A stretch of 55,660 bases of DNA from Acidobacteria bacterium RIFCSPLOWO2_02_FULL_65_29 (GTDB lineage: Bacteria > Acidobacteriota > Vicinamibacteria > Vicinamibacterales > CAVVIG01). The position numbers and the translations under genes were made by a program. Positions 31,422 to 41,910 of this stretch are shown piece after piece. The notes under the pieces were generated by a model. That model saw nothing but the letters and a program-made list of their open reading frames with translations. It did no database searches and was not told the origin of the DNA. The DNA is taken from NCBI GenBank assembly GCA_001767435.1, contig MEKT01000237.1:1-55660 (forward strand), read 5' to 3'. The number at the start of each line of letters is the position of its first letter. Within the stretch, counting starts at the first letter, position 1.

Positions 31422-34400
31422 CCGTCGTCCCCACGCCGCGCTCGCTCGTGACCGCGATCGAGCCGCCGTTCAACTCCACGTTTCGCTTCGCGATCGTCAA
31501 TCCGAGTCCGGTGCCCGTCGCCTTGGTCGAGAAATACGGCTCGAAGATTTTCGCGAGCGCTTCCTGATCCATGCCCGCACCCGTGTCGCTGACGCGCACG
31601 GTGACGATCCGGCCGGCTTCCGGTGTTCGGCCCCCGACCGGTGACTGCCGGCTGCCGACCGGCGCCGACTGACCGTCGAGTCGACTGTCGACTGTCACCC
31701 TCAGGCTGTCGACGACCGCCTGTCGACTGTCGACTGTCAGCTTCCCCCCGCCCGGCATCGCGTGCAGCGAGTTCTCGATCACGTTCGTCAGCGCACGGGC
31801 AAACAGCGTGCGATCGATGAAGGCGAAGGGCAGATCCGGCGCCGACTGCACGTCAATCGACACGCGGCCGGTGAGCCCGGCGCGATACGGCTCCACCACG
31901 CTCTCGATGAGCGCGGGAAGCCCCGTCGGCTCGGGATGCGCCGTGGGAGACGAGGCGAAGCTCGAGAACTCGGCGGCGATCTGTCGAAGCAGCTTCACCT
32001 GCGTCAGGATGGACGCCATGCATTCGTCGAGCGCGGGCGAGAGCGGCCGGCCGCGATCCTGGTTCACCCGCTGGACATGCTCGGCCGACAATTGGATCGG
32101 CGTGAGCGGGTTCTTGATCTCATGCGCGACCTGCCGCGCCATGTCCGCCCACGCCTCCAGTCGCTGCGTGTGCTCGAGCTCGGCGCGCTGGCGCTTGAGG
32201 TCGTCGGCCATGCGGTTGAAGTCTTCGACGAGCCGCCGGAGCTCGTCCGACGAGGTCGCGGCAACCCGCGCGTCGAGATCGCCCCGCGCGATGCGCCGCG
32301 TGGCACGCGTGAGCCGATTGACGGGGTCTGCAATCCGTTCAGCCATCGAATAGCCGATGCCGGCCCCCAGCAGGACGAACAGGACCAGGCCGAGCACGAC
32401 CTGACGGTTGAGCTCGTCAATCTGCCGTTCGATTTCAACCTGCCGCAGCGTCTGCGGCACCGTGACGATGCCCTCGCGGCCGCCGGCGCGGACCGGAGCG
32501 GCCGCCAGCTGGTAGAACGAGGGACCCACGGCCTCGATGCCCGCGAACGTGGGGCGGCGGTCGATGGCGATCTGGCGATAGACCTCGCTCGGCGTGCGCG
32601 TCGACAGGATCCCCGACGCGTACAGATCGCGTTCGCTGGTGGCCTGCAGGCGGGCCCCGTCGAACAGGTCGACGTCCTGATCGATCGCACGCCCGACGAG
32701 CATCATGATCTGATCGTCGAGCAGATCGAGCGCGCGCAGGTTTCCTTGCTGCTGCAACGCGGCGTAGTCTTCGACCAGGCGCTGGGCGACGGTGGCGGTG
32801 GTAATCGCGGTCTCCTCGACCCCGGCCTGTAGCTGCGCGAGAAAGTACGCCCGTGTTGCCAGCGCCAGAATGGCTACCGGCGCCACCGACGCCATCACGA
32901 AGAACAGGAACAGCTTGCGGTAGAAGCTCGACCGGAGCTCTCTGAGGAGCGCCCGTCCGCTTGCCGGCGCCGGCGACACGAGCGCGTTGAACACGGTCGA
33001 CGCCAACAGCAGCAGGCCGTACAACACGAAGGTCAGCGTGACGAGCTCTGCCAGGTTCACGAGGTGGCCGAACGGCGTGACCGAGGGGTAGCCGAGCGCG
33101 TAAATGCCACCTCGATCGTTCGAATAGTGGACGCGGAACGAGTCGTTTCCTCTCGTCACCGTGTCCCAGACGGTCGCGCGCGACTGCCACATGCGGTCGA
33201 ACACGGCGTCGGACAGCGGCCACACGCCCGTGCCCGACGTGTAGAGCGGCGCGCGGCTCCAGCCGTACACGATGAACTCGACGTCGCGGCCTGTCGTGTG
33301 TTCCTCGAAGCGCCGGGGATCGGGCCCAAACGCGTCGACATACCTCGCAGGCGTGGACGAGATGAACGGCAGATCCCGGTACGCGAAGATCGCCCGGACG
33401 ACGATGCCCCCAACCAGCCCCCCGCGATCGCAGATACCGCGACTGGCGCGCAGCACGTGTCGCTCGCGCGATCCAAACGGGGACACCTCTTCGTAGAGGT
33501 CCCAGTCGGCGCAGGTCCTCGGCAGGTACGGCGTCGTCGTGTACTCGGGCAGATTGAGCGCGAACCGGCTCACGAGGCGGCCCGTCGCGCCATACAGCTC
33601 GACCGCCGAGCTCAGGCGGTACTGGGCCAGCTCGGTCAGCGACCAGACCAGAAACGCGCGGTCCGTCGTCGGCGCGGCGTCTTCGGCCGAGCCCGTCACG
33701 AAGTCGACGAGCGTCGGCATGGCGTCGATCTGTTCGAGCGCCCGCGGCAGCTGGCGCGTGCGCAGATTGACCCGCTGGCTCTCCGCGAGGGGTGCGAAGC
33801 TCTCGGCCACGAGCCGTTCCTTCGCCTCGGTGGAGAAGGCGTGAAGCGAGGGGTACATGGCCATCGCGGGCACGAGCAAGGCCAGGTACAGGGCGAGGAG
33901 CCGCGTCGTTTCGGACACGCGCCGGACCCGGCCGCGCGGTTGCGCGAGCACCCATGCCAGCGCACCCGCCGCGGCCAGAGCGGTGGCGAGCGGCGCGATC
34001 GGGACTGGTTCGGGCATGCGCGGAACCGTCCCGATGGCCAACGCCGCGCCGGCCATCCACGACAGGACGGCCGCCCCGAGCAATCGGCGGGATCGCACCC
34101 GCCGCCACGCGACCGCGGCGACGCGCAGGAGCAGGACAACGCTCCACATGACGGCCGCGTGCAGCAGGGCGAGCCCGAACGCGAGGCCGAGACGGCTGGG
34201 CACGAGCGGATGAAGGGAGAAATGCGCCAAGTCCAGCGTCGTCTGGAAGACGACATTCCGCAGGAACCGCTCGTACGACCACAGGATCGCCGCTCCGGCG
34301 GCGCCGGCGACGAGGTAGATCGCGCAGGTGGCGGCCACGGTCTGGGCGCCCTCGCCGACTAGTCGCTGGCGCGGCGGCGCCAACCGGAATCGCTCGACCA

Positions 34401-35409
34401 GATCGAGGAGGACCCACACGATCGCCGCGAGCAGCAGCGCCATCAGCATCAGCTCGACTGGGTCCACCGGAGACGAGGCGTCGGTCAATGGCGAGGCCGC
34501 GAGCGCCCACGCCGCTCGAGCCGCACCAAGCAGAGCGAGCGCCGCGAGGGTCAAGAGCAGCACCTCGCGAGGCTCGCGCGCGACGCGGCGTGCCGTGAGC
34601 ACCGCTAGACCGCCGACGAGCAGCGTCAAGCCGACGATCGACCAAACGATGGCCACGACGCCGCGCCGCCAGCGTTGGCGCGCGCCGGCAAGATCGGACG
34701 GTCGGACGACGGCCTCCATCAAGACCTGTCCGGTACCCGAGGGAATGAGAAAGGTGTAGGGCGATCGTGTCGTCGTCTGGCCGAGTCCCGCTCTGAGCGA
34801 AACTGGACCGAGGGCAGTGGGGAGCGTCAGCGTATCGTCGGCCCCCGGGACCGTGCGGTCCTCGCCCAGCCACTGTTCGACGACGATGGTGCCGAGGCGG
34901 CCGGAACCCGGTCGCGCGGGGTCGGCGATGGGCTCGAGACGAATCAGCCGTCCTCTCGGCGCCACGAAGAGCGCGGCGGGCCCCTCGATGCGTTCCCTGG
35001 GGAGGTCCGAGACGCGACCCGACCACGCCACGGGGGCCCCGTCTGGAGAGGAATAGACCGTCACGCCGGTCGTGCGGACGGCTTCAGCCGGCAGCGCGTC
35101 CGACAGGACATCGAACAAGCGCCGGGCCGCCGTGGTGTCGCGCGAAGCGCTCTGCACGAAGCCACTCGATTCGGCGACGCGTGCCGCGATCGTGCCGAGC
35201 GTGGCGGCCGCTCGATCGAAGCGTTGGCGCAGCTCGGCCTCGATGTGCGCCATCGACGCCTGGTCGTCGGCGCCAAAACGCGCGCGCTCGAGCACCACGC
35301 CGGCGCCGGCCGCGACGGCCGCGAGCGACAGGCCGGCAGCGGCCAGCCTGAGACTGACCCGGGTCATGGAGGGTGTCGCGCTCACTGAGTCCTGCGCCAC
35401 AGGATACAC
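31393..35409 (-). CDS. Giant NtrY-like sensor histidine kinase
   Basis: The 1338-residue protein has an N-terminal membrane helix, a first extracytoplasmic domain (about 35-240), a cluster of hydrophobic segments (about 240-540), a second sensor region (about 550-860) and another membrane pair. A HAMP domain (RIADPVNRLTRATRRIARGD, about 1023-1048) precedes the HisKA helix with HEIKNPLTPIQLSAEHV near 1097 and the ATPase domain with ENSLHAMPGGGK and VSDTGAGMDQEALAKIFEPY. The H-E-I-K-N-P-L-T-P motif is NtrY-like. Between the N box and G1 box a 42-residue insertion comes from a DNA repeat (31628-31742). No response regulator is adjacent. The start (GTG 35409 or ATG 35367) is uncertain. Confidence 0.85.
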   Translation of the reverse strand: MYPVAQDSVSATPSMTRVSLRLAAAGLSLAAVAAGAGVVLERARFGADDQASMAHIEAELRQRFDRAAATLGTIAARVAESSGFVQSASRDTTAARRLFDVLSDALPAEAVRTTGVTVYSSPDGAPVAWSGRVSDLPRERIEGPAALFVAPRGRLIRLEPIADPARPGSGRLGTIVVEQWLGEDRTVPGADDTLTLPTALGPVSLRAGLGQTTTRSPYTFLIPSGTGQVLMEAVVRPSDLAGARQRWRRGVVAIVWSIVGLTLLVGGLAVLTARRVAREPREVLLLTLAALALLGAARAAWALAASPLTDASSPVDPVELMLMALLLAAIVWVLLDLVERFRLAPPRQRLVGEGAQTVAATCAIYLVAGAAGAAILWSYERFLRNVVFQTTLDLAHFSLHPLVPSRLGLAFGLALLHAAVMWSVVLLLRVAAVAWRRVRSRRLLGAAVLSWMAGAALAIGTVPRMPEPVPIAPLATALAAAGALAWVLAQPRGRVRRVSETTRLLALYLALLVPAMAMYPSLHAFSTEAKERLVAESFAPLAESQRVNLRTRQLPRALEQIDAMPTLVDFVTGSAEDAAPTTDRAFLVWSLTELAQYRLSSAVELYGATGRLVSRFALNLPEYTTTPYLPRTCADWDLYEEVSPFGSRERHVLRASRGICDRGGLVGGIVVRAIFAYRDLPFISSTPARYVDAFGPDPRRFEEHTTGRDVEFIVYGWSRAPLYTSGTGVWPLSDAVFDRMWQSRATVWDTVTRGNDSFRVHYSNDRGGIYALGYPSVTPFGHLVNLAELVTLTFVLYGLLLLASTVFNALVSPAPASGRALLRELRSSFYRKLFLFFVMASVAPVAILALATRAYFLAQLQAGVEETAITTATVAQRLVEDYAALQQQGNLRALDLLDDQIMMLVGRAIDQDVDLFDGARLQATSERDLYASGILSTRTPSEVYRQIAIDRRPTFAGIEAVGPSFYQLAAAPVRAGGREGIVTVPQTLRQVEIERQIDELNRQVVLGLVLFVLLGAGIGYSMAERIADPVNRLTRATRRIARGDLDARVAATSSDELRRLVEDFNRMADDLKRQRAELEHTQRLEAWADMARQVAHEIKNPLTPIQLSAEHVQRVNQDRGRPLSPALDECMASILTQVKLLRQIAAEFSSFASSPTAHPEPTGLPALIESVVEPYRAGLTGRVSIDVQSAPDLPFAFIDRTLFARALTNVIENSLHAMPGGGKLTVDSRQAVVDSLRVTVDSRLDGQSAPVGSRQSPVGGRTPEAGRIVTVRVSDTGAGMDQEALAKIFEPYFSTKATGTGLGLTIAKRNVELNGGSIAVTSERGVGTTVTIALPVAS
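31628..31742. repeat. GTCGACTGTC-type repeat inserted in frame in a histidine-kinase gene (copy A3)
   Basis: The stretch holds repeats of gtcgactgtcgactgtc at both ends and ccgaccggtgactgccggct in its left part. It lies inside the ATPase domain code and is translated as repeats of TVDSR and GSRQSPVGG-like strings (about residues 1222-1265). The words are the same family as in copies A1, A2 and A4. Its length is a multiple of three, so the frame stays open. Confidence 0.7.
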
Positions 35410-35412
35410 GGG

Positions 35413-36552
35413 TCACCGTGCAGCGGCGGCCGGCGGAGCACTCGCCGTCGGCGTGGCGGGCGTAGGCGGGGGGTCGCTCGCGCGCGTGACGAGGGTCAGG
35501 GCCGCGCCGCCCGTCAGCGTGCGGGTGACGACCGCGAGGACAGGCTCGGTCGCGCCCTCGAATGCATGGGGCGCCGCCGCAAGCTCGCCCTCCGTCGCGA
35601 CATCGCCGGCGGGAGTCCCGTCCTTGGCCAGGAACGCGCGTAGGGTCGGCGCCACGCCGCTGACGACAATCGTCTCGCGTACCTTCACGGGCCCACCGCT
35701 CGGTCGGAGGGGCAGTGCCCGCTTCCAGATCTGGTTGCCGCTTCTGCGATCAAGTCCGCGAAGCACGTTATCCTTCGAGACGAAATAGACCGCTCGGTCG
35801 TCGACGATCGGCAGACCGACGACGTCCGCTCCGGTGCGCCATCGCCAATCCACCTCGCCGTCTTTCGTGCCCAGGCAATAGAAAAAGTTGTCATCCGACC
35901 CGACGTACAGGCGGTCGTCGAGGGCGAGCATCTCGCTGAGGACGCCGCGAAGGCGCCGTTCCCAGACGAGCGCGCCTGTCTCGACCTGCAGCGCGACGAT
36001 GCGAGAGTCGCCGGCCGCGACATAGACGCGATCGGCCGCAAGCGCGGGCTTGGCGCTCGGCGCCGACGCGATGTCGCGCCTCCAGATCAGATGGCCGTCC
36101 GACGCACGAAAGGCGAGCACACGGCCGGCACTGACGGCGACCAGCCACCCGTTGTCCCACACGAGAGGCGCGGCGAGCGGTTCGGCGAATGGCAGCCGCC
36201 ACACGAGCGCGCCGTCGTGCTGACGCCGGGCGCCGATCGCGTCGCGCTCGACGAAGAACAGCAAACCGTCGCCCACCGCCGGCTGCGACACGACCTGCGC
36301 GTCGACGGACCAGAGGACGGCACCCGTCGCCAGGTCGCGAGCCTCGATCCGGCCATCGCCGAACGGAAAATATCCGCGGTCCTCGCTGAAGGCTGGTGGG
36401 ACGCGCAGTGGCGCCTCGATCGGAATGGTCCAGACCGCGCGAAGCGACGGCGGCGGCAAGGGACTGGGCGGCGTTTGCGCGCGGATCGTCGCCGTGCACG
36501 TCAGCGTGAGGGCAAGTGCACTACAACATATTGTGGTTCGGGCGTTCCTCAC
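35413..36552 (-). CDS. PQQ-type beta-propeller protein (BamB-like)
   Basis: The 379-residue product from the GTG at 36552 has a signal peptide (ICCSALALTLTCTATIRAQT). It has repeated Trp-containing blades of the PQQ propeller type: DLATGAVLWSVDAQVVSQPA, RASDGHLIWRRDIASAPS, QVETGALVWERRLRG, GTKDGEVDWRWRTGADVVG and DRRSGNQIWKRALPL. Such proteins are either BamB-like envelope assembly factors or exported binding proteins. No haem or quinone ligand is seen. It ends 3 bases before the kinase start and may be cotranscribed with it. An upstream GTG at 36582 would extend it over promoter bases. Confidence 0.8.
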   Translation of the reverse strand: MRNARTTICCSALALTLTCTATIRAQTPPSPLPPPSLRAVWTIPIEAPLRVPPAFSEDRGYFPFGDGRIEARDLATGAVLWSVDAQVVSQPAVGDGLLFFVERDAIGARRQHDGALVWRLPFAEPLAAPLVWDNGWLVAVSAGRVLAFRASDGHLIWRRDIASAPSAKPALAADRVYVAAGDSRIVALQVETGALVWERRLRGVLSEMLALDDRLYVGSDDNFFYCLGTKDGEVDWRWRTGADVVGLPIVDDRAVYFVSKDNVLRGLDRRSGNQIWKRALPLRPSGGPVKVRETIVVSGVAPTLRAFLAKDGTPAGDVATEGELAAAPHAFEGATEPVLAVVTRTLTGGAALTLVTRASDPPPTPATPTASAPPAAAAR

Positions 36553-36557
36553 ACCGG

Positions 36558-36563
36558 TATAAT
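36558..36563 (+). promoter_or_regulatory. Consensus -10 box upstream of guaA
   Basis: A perfect TATAAT lies 69 bases before the guaA start. No clear -35 is seen. The complementary strand offers ATTATA just before the divergent PQQ gene start, so the site may serve both directions. Confidence 0.4.
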
Positions 36564-36574
36564 AGCGGTTGCTC

Positions 36575-36614
36575 TTCCTCACTGGTCACTAGTCACACTC
36601 GTCATACTACTCAC
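36575..36614. repeat. Short-word repeat (cactagtcac-type) in the guaA leader
   Basis: Words of the kind tcactggtc, actagtcac, actcgtcat and actactcac follow one another in the untranslated leader of guaA. No riboswitch-like fold was found by eye. Confidence 0.45.
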
Positions 36615-36631
36615 AGGGCTGGCCGTTCTCA

Positions 36632-38218
<1,587 letters not shown>

Positions 38219-38223
38219 CAGCC

Positions 38224-38313
38224 GGATTTGAGGATTTGAGAAGTTGAGGATTTGAGAAGTTGAGGATTTGGGAAGTTGAGGATTTGGGAAGTTGAGAATC
38301 TGAGGATGTTGAG
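38224..38313. repeat. 16-bp tandem array (copy B1)
   Basis: Four units of 16 bases of the kind aggatttgagaagttg (38231-38294; the last two with g for a at position 9) follow the guaA stop, with degenerate words at the ends. It fills nearly all of the spacer before dnaE. Related arrays are at 44762-44962 and 54975-55217. Confidence 0.8.
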
Positions 38314-38322
38314 TCCAGATTG

Positions 38323-41300
38323 ATGAGCGATTTCGTTCACCTGCACCTCCACACCGAGTTCTCGCTGCTCGACGGCGCGTGCCGCATCGACGAGCTGCTC
38401 GACCAGGCGGTCAACCTGAAGATGCCCGCGATCGCGGTGACCGAGCACGGCAACCTGTTTTCGTCCGTCATCTTTCACGATCACGCGCGGGCACGGGGCG
38501 TGAACCCGATTCTGGGCTGTGAGGTGTATGTCGCGCCCGGCAGCCGCCTCACGAAAAGCGGCACCCCTGGCGAGACGCAGAATCACCTGGTCCTGCTCGC
38601 CGAGACGCTCGAGGGCTACCACAACCTGATCAAGCTCGTGTCCGCGGGCTACACCGAGGGGTTCTACTACAAGCCCCGCATCGACAAAGAGCTGCTGGCG
38701 TCGCACGCCAAGGGCCTGATCGGCCTGAGCAGCTGCCTCAAGGGCGAAGTAGCCGAAGGGCTGACGCACCATCAGTACAAGAGGGCGGTCGAGGCGGCGG
38801 GCGCGTACCGCGACATCCTGGGCCCCGAGAACTTCTTCCTCGAAATGCAGTGGCACGGCATCGAGGAGCAGCGGGCGGTCAACAGCGGTATTCCCGGCAT
38901 CGCGCGCGACCTCAATCTGTCGATTGTCTGCACCAACGACGTCCATTACCTGCGCGAGGCCGACGCGCACCCGCACGACGTGCTCCTCTGCATCGGGACG
39001 GGGAAGGCGTTCAGCGATCCGAAGCGGCTACGGTACGACGGCCGGCAGTTCTTCCTGAAGACGGCCGAGGAAATGGCTGTCGCGTTCTCGGATTTCCCGG
39101 ACGCGCTGAGCAACACGCGTCGCATCGCCGAGCGGTGCCGCGTGGAGCTGCCGGAAGGGGGCAGCTTCCTGCCGAACTTCGACGTTCCGGCGCCGTTCAC
39201 GCTCGACGGGTACTTCGAGCATGTCGCGCGGGAAGGGTTCCGCCAGCGGCTGCCGCGCCTGCAGCAGCTGGCGGCGGCCGGCACGCTTCGCCACACGATC
39301 GACGAGTACGAGCGGCGCCTCTCGTACGAAATCGACATGATCGAGCGGATGCGGTACGCCGGGTACTTCCTGATCGTCTGGGATTTCATTCGGTACGCCA
39401 GGGAAAAGGGGATTCCGGTCGGGCCCGGGCGCGGATCGGCGGCCGGCAGCCTGGTCGCCTATTCGATGCGGATCACCGACGTCGATCCGATCGACTTCGA
39501 CCTCATCTTCGAGCGGTTCCTCAATCCGGAGCGCGTCTCGCTGCCCGACATCGACATCGATTTCTGCGAGCGCCGCCGGGGCGAGGTCATCGAGTACGTC
39601 ACGCAGAAGTACGGCCGCAAGAACGTCGCGCAAATCATCACCTTCGGCACGATGAAGGCCAAAGCCGTCGTGCGCGACGTCGGCCGCGTGCTCGAGATGC
39701 CGTTTGGCGACGTCGACAAGGTCGCCAAGCTGATCCCGCCCTCCCTCGACATGACCCTGGACAAGGCGCTCGAAGAGAGCCCGGCGCTCAAGGATCTCGA
39801 GGAGCACGACCCGAAGGTGAAGGAGCTGCTGAGCGTGGCGAGGCGCCTCGAAGGGATGACGCGCCACGCCTCGGTGCATGCCGCAGGCGTCGTCATTGCG
39901 CCCGAGGCGATCACCGAGTACGCGCCGCTCTACAGAGGCGCCCGAGACGAAATCACGACCCAGTGGTCGATGAAGGAGATTGAGCGGATCGGCCTCCTGA
40001 AGATGGACTTCCTGGGCCTCAGCACGCTGACGCTCATCTTCGACGCCATCGAGGAGATCCGCCGCACCGAGGGCGTGGATCTCGATATCGCCCACGTGCC
40101 GCTCGACGACGCCAAGACGTATCAACTGTTCCAGGAGGGGCAGACCTACGGCATCTTCCAGTTCGAGAGCAGTGGCATGCGCGACATCCTGCGCAAGGCC
40201 AAGCCGCAGCGGATCGACGACCTCATCGCGCTCAACGCCCTCTATCGTCCTGGCCCGCTGCGCAGCGGCATGGTCGACGACTTCATCGCCAGAAAGCAGG
40301 GCAGGACGGAGGTGAAGTACGAGCTCGCGGCACTCGAGCCCATTCTCGCCGACACCTACGGCGTGATCGCGTACCAGGAACAGGTGATGCGGATCTCCAA
40401 CGTCCTGGCCGGCTTCACCCTGGGCGAGGCCGACATCCTGCGCAAGGCGATGGGCAAGAAGAACCCCGAGGTGATGGCGAAGCAGCGCGGCAAGTTCATC
40501 GACGGGGCCAAGCAGCGCGGTGTCAGCGAGCGAAAAGCCGCGCATGTCTTCGAGCTGATGGAGCACTTCGCCGGATACGGCTTCAACAAGTCGCACTCGA
40601 CGGCCTACGCGCTTCTGGCCTACCAGACTGCGTACCTCAAGGCGAACTACCCGTGGTATTTCGCCGCGGCGCTGCTCACGATCGAGGCGCAGAATGCCGA
40701 CAAGCTGGCGCTCTATCTCGGCGAGTGCCGCGAGCGCGGGATCCCGGTGTTGCCGCCAGACATCAACGAGAGCCAGCTGCGTTTCACGGTCGAACCGGGT
40801 CGCGGCGTCCGATTCGGACTGACCGCGATCAAAAATGTGGGAGAGGGCGCGATCGAATCCCTGCTGGCCGTGCGCGCGAAACAGGGAGCCATCCGATCCC
40901 TGCACGCGCTGTGCGAAGAGCTGGACCTCCGGCTCGCCAATAAGCGCGTCTTCGAGAGCCTGATCAAGGCCGGCGCCTTCGATTCGCTGGCGCAGGGCGA
41001 CCCGGCGCTGACGGGGCTGCCGTCAGCCGCGCTGCGGCCGAGGCTGTGTGCGGCCATCGATGCCGCCTGCGAGCATGGGGCGCGCCTGCAGCGCGACAAG
41101 AGCGAGGGTCAGGCCCAGCTGTTCGGCGCGCTGGGCGGCGACCAACAGCGAGAGGAGAGCCCGGAGGGAGGACCCGTGTTGCCCGCCGCGGCGCCGTGGA
41201 GCGACATCGAGCAGCTGGCGTTCGAAAAGGAAACGCTCGGCCTGTACTGGAGCGGCCATCCCGTCGATCGCTTCGCGGCCGATCTCCAGCAGTTCGGTGC

Positions 41301-41889
41301 GAAGACGATTGCGGAGCTCGCGCAGGCGCCCGCCAACGGCGCGCGAGCCGACGGCTGGACCGCGAGTGGACCGAAGCCGATCGAGCCCGACACCAGCGTC
41401 GGCGGAATCGTCGCCGCGTGCCGGCTGCTCAAGACCCGCAAGGGCGATCGGATGGCCGTCTTCACCTTGGAGGACTCGCGGGGCGGTGTCGAAGTCATCG
41501 TGTTCCCCGAGGCCTACCAGCGCGCCGCCTCGCTCATTGAAACGGGCAGCCTGGCGCTGGTGCGAGGCAAACTCGAGCGAGAAGACGACTCGGTGCGGAT
41601 TCTGGCCACCGAAGTCGTGCCGCTCGAGACCGTACGCGAGCGGCTGACGCGCGAGGTGGCCATCCGCCTGACCATGCCCGCTGACCGCGGCGTGTTCGAG
41701 AGGATTGGCGAGATTTTCTCGCGGCATCGCGGCGACCGCCGTGTGTCGTTCGACCTCGAGCTGGGGGCGCCAGCGCACCGGCTCCGGGTGAAAGCCGACG
41801 TGTCGTCGCAGATCCGCGTGCGGCCGTCCTCGACCCTTGTCGCCGAGCTCGAGCAGGTCGTCGGCCAGGGCGCGGTCTCTCTCCGATAG
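38323..41889 (+). CDS. dnaE: DNA polymerase III alpha subunit
   Basis: The 1188-residue protein opens with a PHP domain (FVHLHLHTEFSLLDGACRID). The polymerase core has PGRGSAAGSLVAYSMRITD and the catalytic Asp pair in LPDIDIDFCERRRGE near residue 409, with the third in the later palm segment (GLLKMDFLGLSTLTLI). The helix-hairpin-helix and OB parts follow (GGIVAACRLLKTRKGDRMA). It is the replicative polymerase of the cell. The ATG at 38323 is preceded by a TTG that is an unlikely start. accA begins 22 bases downstream. Confidence 0.97.
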   Translation: MSDFVHLHLHTEFSLLDGACRIDELLDQAVNLKMPAIAVTEHGNLFSSVIFHDHARARGVNPILGCEVYVAPGSRLTKSGTPGETQNHLVLLAETLEGYHNLIKLVSAGYTEGFYYKPRIDKELLASHAKGLIGLSSCLKGEVAEGLTHHQYKRAVEAAGAYRDILGPENFFLEMQWHGIEEQRAVNSGIPGIARDLNLSIVCTNDVHYLREADAHPHDVLLCIGTGKAFSDPKRLRYDGRQFFLKTAEEMAVAFSDFPDALSNTRRIAERCRVELPEGGSFLPNFDVPAPFTLDGYFEHVAREGFRQRLPRLQQLAAAGTLRHTIDEYERRLSYEIDMIERMRYAGYFLIVWDFIRYAREKGIPVGPGRGSAAGSLVAYSMRITDVDPIDFDLIFERFLNPERVSLPDIDIDFCERRRGEVIEYVTQKYGRKNVAQIITFGTMKAKAVVRDVGRVLEMPFGDVDKVAKLIPPSLDMTLDKALEESPALKDLEEHDPKVKELLSVARRLEGMTRHASVHAAGVVIAPEAITEYAPLYRGARDEITTQWSMKEIERIGLLKMDFLGLSTLTLIFDAIEEIRRTEGVDLDIAHVPLDDAKTYQLFQEGQTYGIFQFESSGMRDILRKAKPQRIDDLIALNALYRPGPLRSGMVDDFIARKQGRTEVKYELAALEPILADTYGVIAYQEQVMRISNVLAGFTLGEADILRKAMGKKNPEVMAKQRGKFIDGAKQRGVSERKAAHVFELMEHFAGYGFNKSHSTAYALLAYQTAYLKANYPWYFAAALLTIEAQNADKLALYLGECRERGIPVLPPDINESQLRFTVEPGRGVRFGLTAIKNVGEGAIESLLAVRAKQGAIRSLHALCEELDLRLANKRVFESLIKAGAFDSLAQGDPALTGLPSAALRPRLCAAIDAACEHGARLQRDKSEGQAQLFGALGGDQQREESPEGGPVLPAAAPWSDIEQLAFEKETLGLYWSGHPVDRFAADLQQFGAKTIAELAQAPANGARADGWTASGPKPIEPDTSVGGIVAACRLLKTRKGDRMAVFTLEDSRGGVEVIVFPEAYQRAASLIETGSLALVRGKLEREDDSVRILATEVVPLETVRERLTREVAIRLTMPADRGVFERIGEIFSRHRGDRRVSFDLELGAPAHRLRVKADVSSQIRVRPSSTLVAELEQVVGQGAVSLR

Positions 41890-41910
41890 GGCCGTAGCGC
41901 GCAGAACGGT

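Noticed and set aside
32435-35026. An 863-codon frame overlapping the histidine kinase on the same strand
   Set aside because: Arg/Ala/Gly-rich alternative frame of a verified long gene.
36575-36631. A purine riboswitch in the guaA leader
   Set aside because: No conserved three-way junction bases; the leader is a short-word repeat.
39028-40905. A 625-codon minus-strand frame opposite dnaE
   Set aside because: Antisense shadow of the polymerase core; no motif.
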